64,000 bases of DNA, taken from assembly GCA_937923255.1 (NCBI GenBank), contig CALAIL010000062.1, positions 1-64,000 of the forward strand, written 5' to 3'. Both the position numbers and the translations under genes were made by a program. Positions 39,330 to 50,103 of the stretch are shown in pieces (within the stretch, counting starts at the first letter, position 1; every line of letters begins with the position of its first letter). The notes below the pieces were generated by a model, which was given only the letters and a program-made list of their open reading frames with translations, was not told where the DNA came from and did not search any database. The DNA is from an uncultured Propionivibrio sp. Lineage in GTDB: Bacteria > Pseudomonadota > Gammaproteobacteria > Burkholderiales > Rhodocyclaceae.

Positions 39330-40730
39330 TCCGCCCCGTCATCCGCGTCTTTTGGGCATTGCAGTGGCAGCGCCCCTGAAGTCCGCATAAACGGGGCATT
39401 ACAGCCTGGGCACCTCTGAAACCCTTATGAATAGGCCATTACAGAGATGCCTGCTCTACAGCCCTTATGTAGCGCGGATTCCAGGGCACCTACCGCCACA
39501 GCTCTTATGTGATGCGAGTAATAGCGCAGCGGTCAGTGAGAGGAAATTTTCCGGCCGTATAAAAAAGCAGTACCGCTGAAGCCCGTATAAACAGGACATT
39601 ACAGCGGAGACACCTCTGAAACCCTTATAAAAAGGGTGTTGTAGCGATACCGCCTCTGAAACCCTTATGAATAGGCCATTACAGAGATCCCTGCCCCGTA
39701 GCCCTTATGTGGCGCGGGTTACAAGCCACCTACCGCTACAGTCCTTATTCCGCGCGGGCTGTGGGGCACGCTGCCCGCAAAGCCCCGCGGATCGCGGGCG
39801 TGCAAGCCCATCGCCCCGACGATCAAAGGGAAGATGAACGGAAATAGCCGCCAGCGCGCAGCACAGCGATCAGCGAGAGTGAATCCCAGCCGGACACCAG
39901 AAACGACAGCGGGCAAGGTTAATCAACGAAGAATGCGGGAAATCCTGGACTGACGCCAAAAGCAGCCAAGCGCCCTTTTCTGCCCTTTCTTTTCCTCCCC
40001 GCACACCGACAGAACAGCAAATGCCGCCCCATCATCCACGTCTTTTGGGCATCGCAGCGGCAGCGCCCCTGAAGCCCTTATAAACAGGGCGTTACAGCGG
40101 AGCCACCTCTGAAACCCGCATAAACAGGGCGTTGTAGCGAAGCCTGCCCTACAGCCCTTGTGTGACGCGGATTCCAGGGCGCCTATCGCCACAGCCCTTA
40201 TTCCGCGCGGGCTGCGGGGTACGCTGCCCACAAATCCCCGTGGATCGCGGACGTGCAAGCCCATCGCCCCGACGATCAAAGGGAAGATGAACGGAAATAG
40301 CTGCCAGCGCACAGCACAGCGATCAGCGAGAGTGGATCCCAGCTGGACACCAGAAACGACGGCGAGGCAAGGTTAATCAACGAAAAATGCGGGAAATCCC
40401 GGACTGACGTCAAAAGCAGCCAAGCGCCCTTTTCCCCTTCTCTCCCTTTCTTTTTCCGCTCACCCGGCAAAGCAGCAAATGCCGCCCCGTCATCCGCGTC
40501 TTTTGGGCATCACAGCGGCAGCACCCCTGAAGCCGGTATAAACAGGGCATTACAGCCTGGGCACCTCTGAAACCCTTATAAACAGGGCGCTGCAGCGATG
40601 CCTGCCCTACAGCCCTTATGTGGCGCGGATTCTAGGGCGTCTATCGCCACAGTCCTTATTCCGCGCGGGCTGTGGGGCACGCTGCCCGCAAAGCCCCGCG
40701 GATCGCGGACGCGCGATCTGTCGGCCGCGG
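39330..40730. repeat. 40-bp period array nested in 453-458 bp duplications
   Basis: CCCTTAT-type cores stand at 39382, 39422, 39462, 39502, then 39582, 39622, 39662, 39702, 39742, all on a 40-bp grid. The same four-unit block recurs at 40075-40195 and 40533-40653. Blocks are joined by a spacer of about 290 bp that begins near a shared ATCGCCCCGACGATC (about 39810 and 40263). This gives tandem copies of 453 and 458 bp, the last cut off at the dapB end. Many cores form small palindromes such as CCCT-TATAAAC-AGGG. No gene is supported in the 1.5 kb between carA and dapB. Confidence 0.9.
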
Positions 40731-41558
<828 letters not shown>

Positions 41559-42053
41559 TCAGAAACCGATTTTCTCGAACATGCGGCCAAAGAAACCACG
41601 CTCGCCTTCATGCTCCGGCGGCGGCGCGGCCGTGTCCGGGTCGACCGAGCCAAGATCGAGTTCCTGCATCCGGTTGGCGGGCACCGCCGCATCCGTTTTC
41701 TCCTCCGTCGCGGCCACGACATCGCCCGTCACACGCGCCAGCCGGCCTTCGCCGTCGAAAAACAGCGTCAGCTTCTGCTCCTCCGTCTCGCCCGTGCTGC
41801 CTTTGTGCAGGCGATAGACGTAATCCCAACGGTTGGCGTGAAAAATATCCATCAGCAGCGGCGTCCCCAGAATGAAGCGCACCTGGTCTTTCGACAGGCC
41901 CGGCCGCAATTGAGACACCATCTCCTGCGTCACCACGTTGCCCTGCTGGACATCAATTTTGTATTCATTGACGATGCGTGGTACGCGCGTACACGCGCCC
42001 AGCGCGCTGCACGCCAGGGCCAGCGCAAAAATACGGAAGCAGTTCAAGTTCAT
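41559..42053 (-). CDS. bamE: Outer membrane assembly lipoprotein BamE
   Basis: Lipoprotein of the BAM complex. A signal peptide ends in a lipobox (ALACSALGAC, lipidated Cys21). The SmpA/OmlA domain follows (MVSQLRPGLSKDQVRFILGT, PLLMDIFHANRWDYVYRLHK). The C-terminal tail of about 40 residues is acidic, Pro-rich and poorly conserved, ending GFFGRMFEKIGF. In many betaproteobacteria fur is divergent from this gene; none is seen here. Confidence 0.92.
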   Translation of the reverse strand: MNLNCFRIFALALACSALGACTRVPRIVNEYKIDVQQGNVVTQEMVSQLRPGLSKDQVRFILGTPLLMDIFHANRWDYVYRLHKGSTGETEEQKLTLFFDGEGRLARVTGDVVAATEEKTDAAVPANRMQELDLGSVDPDTAAPPPEHEGERGFFGRMFEKIGF

Positions 42054-42446
42054 GATGCGCGGAAAGTTTCTGCGAATGATTGAAAAGAGTCGATGTATGC
42101 AAAGCCCGCTTCACCGCCGGCGCCACGCGCCAACAGCCGGCAGACACGATAGAAGGCCACTATGATAACCGAAAATGCACTGCCCGCTGCCCGCCAGATC
42201 GTGCCTTCACGGCGTTGGCATGCAGGTATCCCTCGTCGGCAGACCGGCAAGCGCCTGGTGCGCGCCGCACTGCCCTGAACTGCGTGCGGCATTGCCCAAA
42301 GCGCATAGAGCGCCGCTTTCGTCAAACATAGCGCTTAAATAGCGCTTAACGCAATCAACAGGCCACAAGCGCGCCATTTTGCGCTCACGGCCTCCCGCAC
42401 CCTTCCGTGCTTTTCCATGCATTCTGAGCGCCGGCCGGGCACTGCC
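42054..42446. other. Non-coding gap between bamE and the copper genes
   Basis: Nothing recognisable in 393 bases. A fur gene often occupies this position in related genomes, but no frame resembling Fur is present. Confidence 0.5.
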
Positions 42447-42659
42447 TCACAGCGCGTCGAACCCCGCGTCTTCGATGGCTTCGCGCAGCTGCGCCTCACT
42501 GGCACGCGCTTCATCATGAACGATGACAGCCCGCGCCGCATCCAGCGACACTTCTACCCGTTCGACGCCAGGCAGGGCCTGCAATACATTCGTTACATTA
42601 TTGACGCAGCCCTGACAATGCATACCGCCGACACCAATCACCGTCTGCTTTGCCGCCAT
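42447..42659 (-). CDS. Heavy-metal-associated domain protein (CopZ-like copper chaperone)
   Basis: A 70-residue single HMA domain with metal-binding GMHCQGC (Cys15, Cys18) and the usual beta-alpha-beta pattern ending EAIEDAGFDA. It lies 44 bp downstream of the CopA ATPase on the same strand and most likely delivers Cu(I) to it. Confidence 0.9.
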   Translation of the reverse strand: MAAKQTVIGVGGMHCQGCVNNVTNVLQALPGVERVEVSLDAARAVIVHDEARASEAQLREAIEDAGFDAL

Positions 42660-42703
42660 TTCCTACTCCTCCGGAAAAAATTCAGGGAAATCCGCGCTAG
42701 AGA

Positions 42704-45253
42704 TCACGCGCCATCACGCTCCGGCCGCCAGCGACGCAGCAGCAGCGAATTTGAAACGACCGAGACCGAGCTCATCGCCATCGCCGCGCCGGCAATGACC
42801 GGGTTGAGCATCCCCAGCGCCGCCAGCGGGATGCCGAGGACGTTGTAAATAAACGCGAAGAAAAGATTCTGCCGAATCTTGCCCAGCGTCGCGCGCGACA
42901 GGCGAATCGCGTCCGCCACGCCGTGCAGATTACTTTTCACCAGGGTAACATCGGCCGCCTCAACGGCCGCATCGGAACCGGCGCCCATCGCAAAGCTGAC
43001 ATCCGCAGCCGCCAGCGCCGGCGCATCGTTGATGCCGTCGCCGACCATCGCCACGAGCCGGCCATTTTCGCGGAGCGCGGTGATGGCGTCCGACTTGCCC
43101 GCCGGCGATACCCCCGCGCGTACTTCGTCGATACCGGCGCGCGCGGCGATCGCCGCCGCCGTCCGCGCATTGTCGCCGGTCAGCATGATGACCCGCGCGC
43201 CCAGCACTTTGAGCCGCGCGACGGCGTCGGACGAGGTTTCGCGTAAGGGATCGGCGATCGCCAGCAGCGCCAGCGCCCGTCCGCCATTTGCGGACACTTC
43301 CGCCAGCACGGTCACCGTCTTGCCTTCGTTCTGTAAGGCGGCAATCCGCTCCGTCGGCAGCGGCACGCCGGCCAGCCAGTCCGGCGACCCCAGGCGCAGG
43401 CGCCGCCCCATGACCGTCGCCTCGACTCCCAGACCGGGCGAGGCGCAAAAATCGGCCAGCGGCGGCACGCTCGCGCCCAAGCTTTCCGCCTGCCGCAATA
43501 CCGCTTTGGCCAGCGGGTGTTCTGACCCTTGCTCCAGCCCGGCGGCATAGCGCAGCACTGCTTTTTCATCGAGCGGCGCATCCGCATCCGCCGCCAGCAC
43601 AATGATGTCGGTCACAGCCGGCTCACCGCACGTCAGGGTGCCCGTTTTGTCAAGCGCCAGCGTGCGCACCTTGCCGGCCTGTTCCAGCGCGACCGCGTTT
43701 TTGATCAGGATGCCATGCCGCGCCCCCTGCCCGACCCCGACCATGATCGCCGTCGGTGTCGCCAGGCCCAGCGCACACGGGCAGGCAATCACGAGCACAG
43801 CTACGGCATTGACCAGGGCAACGCTGAAGATGCCGCCATACACCCACCAGCCGATGAACGTCAGCAGCGCAACACCGCAGACGACCGGCACAAACACGGC
43901 GGAAATCCGATCGGCCAGACGCTGGACGGGCGCTTTTGACCCTTGTGCCGCATCCACCAGGCGGATGATGCCGGCCAGCAGCGTATGCTCGCCAACCCCG
44001 GTGGCGCGGCAGCGCAGCATGCCTTCGGCGTTGACGGTCGCGGCAAACACTTTGTCGCCGGGATGTTTGGCGACCGGCAGGCTCTCGCCGGTCAGCATCG
44101 CCTCGTCGACGCTGGAGGCGCCTTCGAGAATTTCTCCATCGACGGGTACGCTTTCACCCGGCCGGACGATAAAGACATCGCCGGGAATCAGCTGTGCGGC
44201 ATCGACTTCGACGATGCGACCATCGCGCTCGACGCGCGCCGTTTTTGGTTGCAGACGCGCCAGCGCTTCGATGGCGGCCGTCGTGCGCGCCTTGGCGCGC
44301 GCTTCGAGCAGCTTGCCGAGCAAGACCAGCGTCATGACCGAAGCCGACGCCTCAAAGTACACCGGCAGATCATGAAAACCGCCGAGCGTGACGATCAGGC
44401 TGAAAAAATACGCCGCGCTGGTGCCCAGCACGACCAGCACATCCATGTTTGCACCGCCGCCGCGCAGCGCTTTCCAGGCGCTGTCGTAAAAACGCCGGCC
44501 AATCCAGAACTGTACGGGCGTCGCCAAGGCGAGCTGCCACCCGCGCGGCAGCAGGTCGTGGTGGCTGTGGCCGGAAAAATCCAGCCCGTTGAACATTGTC
44601 ACCATCTGCGCCGCCAGCGGCAGGGTCAGCAAGGCGGCCATCCAGAAACGGCACAGATCGGCGCGGTACTGCGCCGCTTTGCGCGCTTTGTCCGCCTCGC
44701 GCGCCTGATCATCGGCAATGCGTCCGCGAAAACCGGCGCGGCCGATAGCGGCCAGAATGCCCTCCGCATCGGCCAGACCCGGCGCATAACGCACGCGCGC
44801 ATGTTCCGAGGCGAGATTGACCGTTGCCTCGACCCCCGGCAGGCGATTGAGTACCTTTTCGATGCGGGCGGCACAGGCGGCGCAGGTCATGCCTTCGATG
44901 CTGACATCGAGCATCTGCGGCGGCACGCTGAACCCGGCTTTTTCGATGGCCGCCACCACGCGCGCTGGAGTCATTGGAGTTGCGGGAGTCACTGGAGTCG
45001 CAGAATTAGCAGAAGCAGCCTCCGGGGAAGTCATGACCACGCGTGCACGTTCCGAGGCGAGATTGACCGTCGCCTCAACCCCCGGCAGGCGGTTGAGCAC
45101 CTTTTCGATGCGGGCGGCACAGGCGGCGCAGGTCATGCCCGCAATCGGCAGATCGAGAACAACGGCCGCGCCCGCGCCGCCAGGCGCCTGCGCATGTTTC
45201 CGTTGATTTTCCCGCAGATTTTCTTCCTTTTTCATCATTGACACATCATTCAT
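42704..45253 (-). CDS. copA: Copper-translocating P-type ATPase CopA
   Basis: Inner-membrane P1B-ATPase exporting Cu(I). Two N-terminal HMA domains share a stretch from [15 protein letters not shown] to [11 protein letters not shown] that is identical in both. They are joined by a Thr/Pro-rich linker ([17 protein letters not shown]). Then follow membrane helices, the TGES motif, CPC in [22 protein letters not shown] and [11 protein letters not shown]. The start is uncertain: ATG at 45253, ATG at 45238 or GTG at 45283, none with a clear ribosome site. Confidence 0.95.
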   Translation of the reverse strand: MNDVSMMKKEENLRENQRKHAQAPGGAGAAVVLDLPIAGMTCAACAARIEKVLNRLPGVEATVNLASERARVVMTSPEAASANSATPVTPATPMTPARVVAAIEKAGFSVPPQMLDVSIEGMTCAACAARIEKVLNRLPGVEATVNLASEHARVRYAPGLADAEGILAAIGRAGFRGRIADDQAREADKARKAAQYRADLCRFWMAALLTLPLAAQMVTMFNGLDFSGHSHHDLLPRGWQLALATPVQFWIGRRFYDSAWKALRGGGANMDVLVVLGTSAAYFFSLIVTLGGFHDLPVYFEASASVMTLVLLGKLLEARAKARTTAAIEALARLQPKTARVERDGRIVEVDAAQLIPGDVFIVRPGESVPVDGEILEGASSVDEAMLTGESLPVAKHPGDKVFAATVNAEGMLRCRATGVGEHTLLAGIIRLVDAAQGSKAPVQRLADRISAVFVPVVCGVALLTFIGWWVYGGIFSVALVNAVAVLVIACPCALGLATPTAIMVGVGQGARHGILIKNAVALEQAGKVRTLALDKTGTLTCGEPAVTDIIVLAADADAPLDEKAVLRYAAGLEQGSEHPLAKAVLRQAESLGASVPPLADFCASPGLGVEATVMGRRLRLGSPDWLAGVPLPTERIAALQNEGKTVTVLAEVSANGGRALALLAIADPLRETSSDAVARLKVLGARVIMLTGDNARTAAAIAARAGIDEVRAGVSPAGKSDAITALRENGRLVAMVGDGINDAPALAAADVSFAMGAGSDAAVEAADVTLVKSNLHGVADAIRLSRATLGKIRQNLFFAFIYNVLGIPLAALGMLNPVIAGAAMAMSSVSVVSNSLLLRRWRPERDGA

Positions 45254-45283
45254 ATCGTTCGCACGCCGATAACGCGCAAGCAC

Positions 45284-45701
45284 GGGTCAGTCCAGTCGCC
45301 CTGCCCGCCGATCATCGGCATGCGCACCGGCGTCGGAGCGTATGACCCCTCGGCCGAGGAATCGTTCTTTCAGCCATCTCGCGCCCTACACCGAGGCACA
45401 AGGCAGCGCAGGCTGGGGCAGTCTCACTCGTCCCAGCCGCCAACGTCAACGCCGCGACAGCCACCATACGGCCGAAAATTCCTGATACGGCATCCTTTCT
45501 TGCGCGGCATCGTGCAAAAAAACCGGCAGCAGCGCAAATCAATATCTATCGGACTATCAGGAGCATCCGGAAAACTCGCCCGACGGAGCGCCTGACGGGG
45601 CGGACATGGCCGCATGTAGCGGTTCACATGGTTCACGTCAATCCCCGGCGATTTCACATAGAATACTTGTGCTGATCTTTTCTGCAAAAATCCACACGCC
45701 C
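45284..45701. other. Divergent intergenic region copA / azlC
   Basis: About 420 bases between divergent genes. I see no gene and no CueR-like palindrome I would defend. Confidence 0.4.
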
Positions 45702-46439
45702 ATGAACCCCGCGCCACCTGCACCGCGCGAATCCGAATCGAAATTGCCGCACGCACCGCCATCGCTTTCTCTGCTGGCGATGACGATGCCTGTTGCCATG
45801 GGCTACATTCCGCTGGGCATGGTATTCGGCTTTCTGTTCGCGCAATCCGGCGGCGCCTGGTGGCTGGCCGCCTTGGCAAGCCTCATCATCTATGCAGGCG
45901 CCGCGCAGTACATGATGGTGCCTATGCTGGCCGCCAGCACGCCACTCGGCGCCTTGGCGCTGGCCACGTTGATCGTCAATCTGCGCCATATTTTTTACGG
46001 CCTCTCGCTGCTCGACCGTTTTCCCCGCCGCCCTTGGCCCTTGCGCTGGTACATGGTCTTTACGCTGACCGACGAAACCTATTCGGTGCTGACCACGGCA
46101 ACAACCGCTACGCAAAGGCAAATGGCGTGGCTTGCTGCACTCAACCACGGCTGGTGGATATTGGGGGCTACGCTGGGCGCACTGGCCGGCGCGCATGCAA
46201 GAATTGATCTGGCGGGTCTGGATTTCGTGCTGCCCACGTTGTTCGCCGTGCTCGCCGTCGAACAGTGGCGCAGCCGAAGAAATCCGTTGCCGTTGCTCAC
46301 GGCGCTCGCCGCTTATGCCATTGCGGTCTGGCTGCTGCCGCAGCATGCGCTGGCCGCCGCCATCGTCCTGTGCATCATCGCCAGCCTCTGCTGGCCGGAC
46401 AAGGCCCTGCTCGCCGCCGGAAAAGGGAAAGCGCGATGA
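45702..46439 (+). CDS. azlC: AzlC family branched-chain amino acid exporter, large subunit
   Basis: Polytopic inner-membrane protein. The motifs MGYIPLGMVFGFLFAQSG, LIIYAGAAQYMMVPML and LIVNLRHIFYGLSLL are typical of AzlC (YgaZ type). With AzlD it exports branched-chain amino acids or analogues. Start taken at ATG 45702; upstream codons are Ser/His-rich and unconserved. It overlaps azlD by 4 bp (ATGA). Confidence 0.9.
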   Translation: MNPAPPAPRESESKLPHAPPSLSLLAMTMPVAMGYIPLGMVFGFLFAQSGGAWWLAALASLIIYAGAAQYMMVPMLAASTPLGALALATLIVNLRHIFYGLSLLDRFPRRPWPLRWYMVFTLTDETYSVLTTATTATQRQMAWLAALNHGWWILGATLGALAGAHARIDLAGLDFVLPTLFAVLAVEQWRSRRNPLPLLTALAAYAIAVWLLPQHALAAAIVLCIIASLCWPDKALLAAGKGKAR

Positions 46440-46759
46440 TCGATACGCCCTACACCATCGCCGCAATTCTTGTCATGGGACTGGTGACGTTTGCGCTGCG
46501 CGCCTTGCCTTTCATCGCCGCCTTCTGGCTTGAACATTCGCCGCTCGTCCGGCGGCTGGGCGTTTTTCTGCCGCCGGCAATCATGATGCTGTTGCTCGTG
46601 CATTCGGCGACAGGCGCCAGCCGCGAGCACGTCGGCGGCCCCTGGTTCGAAATTGTTGCCATCCTCCTCACCGCCGCGCTGCAATGGCGCAGCCGCAACG
46701 CGCTGCTCAGTATTCTGGTGGGGACGGGCGTGTACGTATTGCTGCGCAACATCGGCTGA
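46436..46759 (+). CDS. azlD: AzlD family branched-chain amino acid exporter, small subunit
   Basis: A 107-residue protein with three to four membrane helices (IAAILVMGLVTFALRALPFI start, GTGVYVLLRNIG end); the RALPF element is an AzlD feature. Start fixed by the ATGA overlap with azlC. It works as the partner of AzlC. Confidence 0.88.
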   Translation: MIDTPYTIAAILVMGLVTFALRALPFIAAFWLEHSPLVRRLGVFLPPAIMMLLLVHSATGASREHVGGPWFEIVAILLTAALQWRSRNALLSILVGTGVYVLLRNIG

Positions 46760-46853
46760 TATGGGCAACGCAGCCGACTGCGCCGCAGACGGCCGGAAGC
46801 GGCCGAGGCGCCCAGAGGCAGCCAGATAGGGCGCGACAGTCCGGCACCGTCGT

Positions 46854-48305
46854 TCAGATCACTCTGGAATAACGCCGGTGTTCGCGGTCGGCGCGCAAGC
46901 GGCGGTCAAAGACCATCGCGATGCCGCGAATCAGCATGCGGCCTTTGGGAAGCACGCGGAGACGGCGGTTTTCGATCGTGAGCAGGCCGGCCTCGACCAT
47001 GTCCGCCAAAGCGCGCAGCTCGGCGGCGAAGTACGTTTCAAAGCCATCAAAACCTTGTCCGTCCACCCCTTGGCGGGAAGGTGCGGAATGCCCGAACTCA
47101 CGCTGCGCGACGGTTTCAACCGCGGCGAAATCCAGGGCGAAATGGCACATCAACCCCTGAATGACCGCACGGCGCAGCCGGTCATCCGCATCCAGCTCAA
47201 TCCCCCGGAATATGGGCAACTCACCGCGGTCGAGCGCGCTGTAATACGCATCGAGCGTTTTGAAGTTCTGATAGTAGGCCGAGCCGACCTGGCTGATCGC
47301 CGAGATACCGAAAGCGAGCATGTCGCACTCCGGAAACGTCGAATAGCCCTGGAAATTCCGGTGCAATCGGCCTTCCCGCAGGGCAACGGCCAAATCGTCT
47401 TCCGGTTTGGCGAAATGATCCATTCCGATGAAAACGTAGCCCGCATCCGTCAGCGTGCGAATCGCCAGCGCCAGAATCTGCAAACGCGCTTCGGCCGTCG
47501 GCAGATCCGCTTCCGGAATACGCCGCTGCGGTTTGAACAGACCCGGCAGATGCGCATAATTGTAGATGGACAGCCGGTCCGGCGCGGCGGCCAGCGTACG
47601 TTCCAGCGTCCGCGCAAAACTTTCGACCGACTGGCGTGGCAAACCATAAATCAGGTCGATGCTCACCGATCTAAAACCGTTGGCGCGCGCCGCGGCAATG
47701 ACGGAAAACGTTTCCTCTTCGCTCTGCCGGCGATTGATCACCTGCTGCACGGCGGTATCAAAGTCCTGCACGCCGACACTCATACGGTTAAAACCCAGCT
47801 CGCCAAGCAGTTTGACCGTATCGGCATCAACTTTACGCGGATCGACTTCGATCGAATATTCACCGCCCTCGCGCAGGCGAAAATGCCGGCGCGTCGCCGC
47901 CATCAACTGGCGCATTTCATCGTGTGAAAGAAAAGTGGGCGTGCCGCCGCCCCAGTGCAACTGCTCGACGAGATTGTCATCACCGGCAAGAAAACGACGC
48001 TGCAAGGCGATTTCCCGGGCAATGTAACGCAGGTACTTGGCCGAACGCCCGTGGTCCTTGGTGATGATTTTGTTGCAGGCGCAGTAGTAGCAGATCGTCG
48101 GGCAGAACGGCAGGTGGAAATACAGCGACAAAGCTTCTTTTTTCCCCGCTGCGCGCCGGGAAAGCCAATATTGACCGCGATCCGGAGCCAACGGAACAAA
48201 GCGGTCAGCCGTCGGATACGAGGTATAGCGCGGGCCGTTGATGTCAAAGCGCCGCACGGTTTGCGCGTCGAAAACAACACTATCGGCAACAGTAAGCATG
48301 GACAT
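46854..48305 (-). CDS. hemN: Oxygen-independent coproporphyrinogen III oxidase HemN
   Basis: Radical SAM enzyme that decarboxylates coproporphyrinogen III in anaerobic haem synthesis. The cluster motif CPTICYYCAC (Cys68, 72, 75) lies in FHLPFCPTICYYCACNK, with GGGTPTFL and the N-terminal GPRYTSYPTADRF of true HemN. Length 483 aa is slightly longer than E. coli. Monocistronic by position. Confidence 0.94.
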   Translation of the reverse strand: MSMLTVADSVVFDAQTVRRFDINGPRYTSYPTADRFVPLAPDRGQYWLSRRAAGKKEALSLYFHLPFCPTICYYCACNKIITKDHGRSAKYLRYIAREIALQRRFLAGDDNLVEQLHWGGGTPTFLSHDEMRQLMAATRRHFRLREGGEYSIEVDPRKVDADTVKLLGELGFNRMSVGVQDFDTAVQQVINRRQSEEETFSVIAAARANGFRSVSIDLIYGLPRQSVESFARTLERTLAAAPDRLSIYNYAHLPGLFKPQRRIPEADLPTAEARLQILALAIRTLTDAGYVFIGMDHFAKPEDDLAVALREGRLHRNFQGYSTFPECDMLAFGISAISQVGSAYYQNFKTLDAYYSALDRGELPIFRGIELDADDRLRRAVIQGLMCHFALDFAAVETVAQREFGHSAPSRQGVDGQGFDGFETYFAAELRALADMVEAGLLTIENRRLRVLPKGRMLIRGIAMVFDRRLRADREHRRYSRVI

Positions 48306-48607
48306 AGTTTAATCTGAGTCCAACGGGCGCCTCTACATGGTCAGAATGCACGCAAAAAGGCAAAACGCTGTCTTTTACTTTCTTCAACGGGAATTCGTCA
48401 AATCCGGTAACGATACAAAATTTCACACAAAATCCAAGCTTTAGCCGTAGTGATATGAGAATATTCAGCCGTTCTATCGCAAAAGTGGTTCGATAAAGCT
48501 TCCGCAACAAAATCACGGCCTCTGACATCCGGAGAAGACACACCGTCCTTGGAAAGCATGGGCTTCAGCGGAAATCTTACAATCTTGCATTCACCTGGAG
48601 TTAAAAA
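48306..48607. other. Divergent gap hemN / ACP-like gene
   Basis: About 300 bases with no gene. It must hold the promoters of both neighbours, but I cannot single out boxes. TGGAG lies 7 nt before the plus-strand ATG at 48608. Confidence 0.4.
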
Positions 48608-49291
48608 ATGAAAACATGGCAATCCATCGCTGCAGCACTGATCTTTGGCGTACCTATTTACGCATCCGCCGATACTGGCGGGACCGTTTCTTACCGTTGT
48701 CAGCAAGGCAAAAACCTAAGCGTCCGTTATAGCTTCAACGCACAAGGCATCCCCACGCAGGCGCGTGCCATGCTCAATGGTCAAGACCGGAAAATGGCCT
48801 ACAATCTTGATCGCTCCGATAATGTGGATACTTTCTTCAACGACCGGAATGGTTATCGGCTGGACTCATCCTATATGGACAGCAACAATTATCGTACCCA
48901 GCAAATTATCGTCACTGGTCCTGATGATCAGATCCTGTACAAGGGTTGCAGCCCCGAGGCCAACAATGCGGAGCGTATGGCTGAAAAACCAACAAGCCAC
49001 GTCAAAAACGCCCAGGTCGCTTATGTTTGCCAGAATGACCAGCGCGTCAACGTATCCTACCAATTCAATTCCGCCGGCCTTCCCACGCGTGCAGCCGCCC
49101 GCTTACAGGGTCGGAAAATCACGCTGCATTACGACCAGAACCGCTCAGATAACGTAGACACCTTCTTCAAAGGGCGCGGTTATTCACTGACAACCGACTA
49201 TATGGATGCAGAGAACTATCGCTCACAAAATATCACTATTACCGCACCCAACGATGTCCTTCTTTATAAAGGCTGTTCTCCCGTTCGCTGA
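48608..49291 (+). CDS. Secreted tandem ACP (adhesin complex protein)/MliC-like protein
   Basis: Signal peptide (1-21, cleavage after ASA) followed by two homologous domains (about 27-115 and 136-227). Each domain has an early Cys (31; 141) and a late Cys in YKGCSP, and each carries RSDNVDTFF (69-77 and 179-187). The domain pattern (YRCQQGK, SDNVDTFF, ITAPND, YKGCSP) resembles Neisseria adhesin complex protein, which inhibits C-type lysozymes and binds host cells and is a single domain of about 100 residues. Here it is duplicated. Likely periplasmic or surface exposed. Confidence 0.82.
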   Translation: MKTWQSIAAALIFGVPIYASADTGGTVSYRCQQGKNLSVRYSFNAQGIPTQARAMLNGQDRKMAYNLDRSDNVDTFFNDRNGYRLDSSYMDSNNYRTQQIIVTGPDDQILYKGCSPEANNAERMAEKPTSHVKNAQVAYVCQNDQRVNVSYQFNSAGLPTRAAARLQGRKITLHYDQNRSDNVDTFFKGRGYSLTTDYMDAENYRSQNITITAPNDVLLYKGCSPVR

Positions 49292-49313
49292 TCGGTCGGT
49301 GTAAATAACCGCA

Positions 49314-49347
49314 GCCTGAAGCCATCATCAGCGGCATGGCTTCAGGC
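49314..49347 (+). terminator. Perfect 12-bp stem-loop after the ACP-like gene
   Basis: GCCTGAAGCCAT (49314-49325) and its exact reverse complement (49336-49347) flank a 10-nt loop, 23 bp after the stop. No T-run follows, so it may be a processing or stability hairpin rather than an intrinsic terminator. No gene is seen from here to 49630. Confidence 0.55.
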
Positions 49348-49630
49348 CCCCTCAAAACCACCTCTACAGCTCGTGCATGGCGGCCATAAAACACGGCCGT
49401 CCCAGCCGGACATCCGATCGCTACGGCATACGTGGTAGCGGCACATGGCAAATGGCGGACAAGGAGGACCATCAGGAACAACCCGCCTTATCAGCTCGCC
49501 AGCCATAGCATACTGATAAAGCATGCAGTGATACGTTTGCATCAAGGCACCTTGCCAGAAATCCTGCGCTACTTTTCCTTTTTAGAAAATTGCGGCTATA
49601 TTGGAAGCGTCGGATCAGCAAGGAGACATC

Positions 49631-50074
49631 ATGTTCAAGCATATTCTCGTCCCGACGGACGGTTCTGAACTCTCACAGGCAACCGCCAGACGCGCAGTCT
49701 CCTTTGCCAAAGAAAGTGGAGCGCGCATTACCGCGCTCTACGCTACACCGGATTTTCCGGAATGCTTCTTCGGCGAAGGTGCGCTGGTCGATCCCGGTTC
49801 GCCGGAAAAATTCGCCCGGCTCGCCGAGGAAGAAGCGCAAAAAATCCTCAACTTCATCGAAACCCTCTGTCAGGAAGCAGGCGTTCCCTGCGCAAAGCTG
49901 TCGATCCACAACGACATTCCTTACGAAGCCATCATCGAAGCGGCTAACCAGCAGGGCTGCGACCTAATCTTCATGGCCTCGCACGGACGCAGCGGTATCG
50001 GCGCCCTTCTGCTCGGTAGCGAAACCAGCAAAGTGCTAACGCATAGCAAGATTCCAGTACTGGTCTATCGTTGA
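49631..50074 (+). CDS. Universal stress protein (UspA family)
   Basis: A 147-residue alpha/beta nucleotide-binding protein starting MFKHILVPTDGSELS. The ATP-binding loop GRSGIGALLLGSETSKVL is near the end, followed by IPVLVY. Start chosen at 49631 because AAGGAG lies 5 nt upstream; an earlier in-frame codon at 49601 adds unconserved residues. Convergent with the ClpX-like gene. Confidence 0.92.
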   Translation: MFKHILVPTDGSELSQATARRAVSFAKESGARITALYATPDFPECFFGEGALVDPGSPEKFARLAEEEAQKILNFIETLCQEAGVPCAKLSIHNDIPYEAIIEAANQQGCDLIFMASHGRSGIGALLLGSETSKVLTHSKIPVLVYR

Positions 50075-50084
50075 ATCAGGACGG

Positions 50085-50103
50085 AACCGGCGCCTCGCCG
50101 GTT
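50085..50103. terminator. Stem-loop between convergent uspA and ClpX-like genes
   Basis: AACCGGCG (50085-50092) pairs perfectly with CGCCGGTT (50096-50103) around a CCT loop. It overlaps the last codon region of the minus-strand gene. There is no T-run on either side, so termination strength is uncertain. Confidence 0.5.

Noticed and set aside
39330..40730. CRISPR array
   Set aside because: Period is constant at 40 bp but the would-be spacers are as conserved as the repeats, repeat identity is poor, and no cas genes are present.
43943..45241. 432-codon plus-strand open frame over copA
   Set aside because: Shadow of copA; composition is typical of antisense frames in GC-rich genes.
46878..47927. 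349-codon plus-strand open frame over hemN
   Set aside because: Antisense to hemN, which has all radical SAM motifs.
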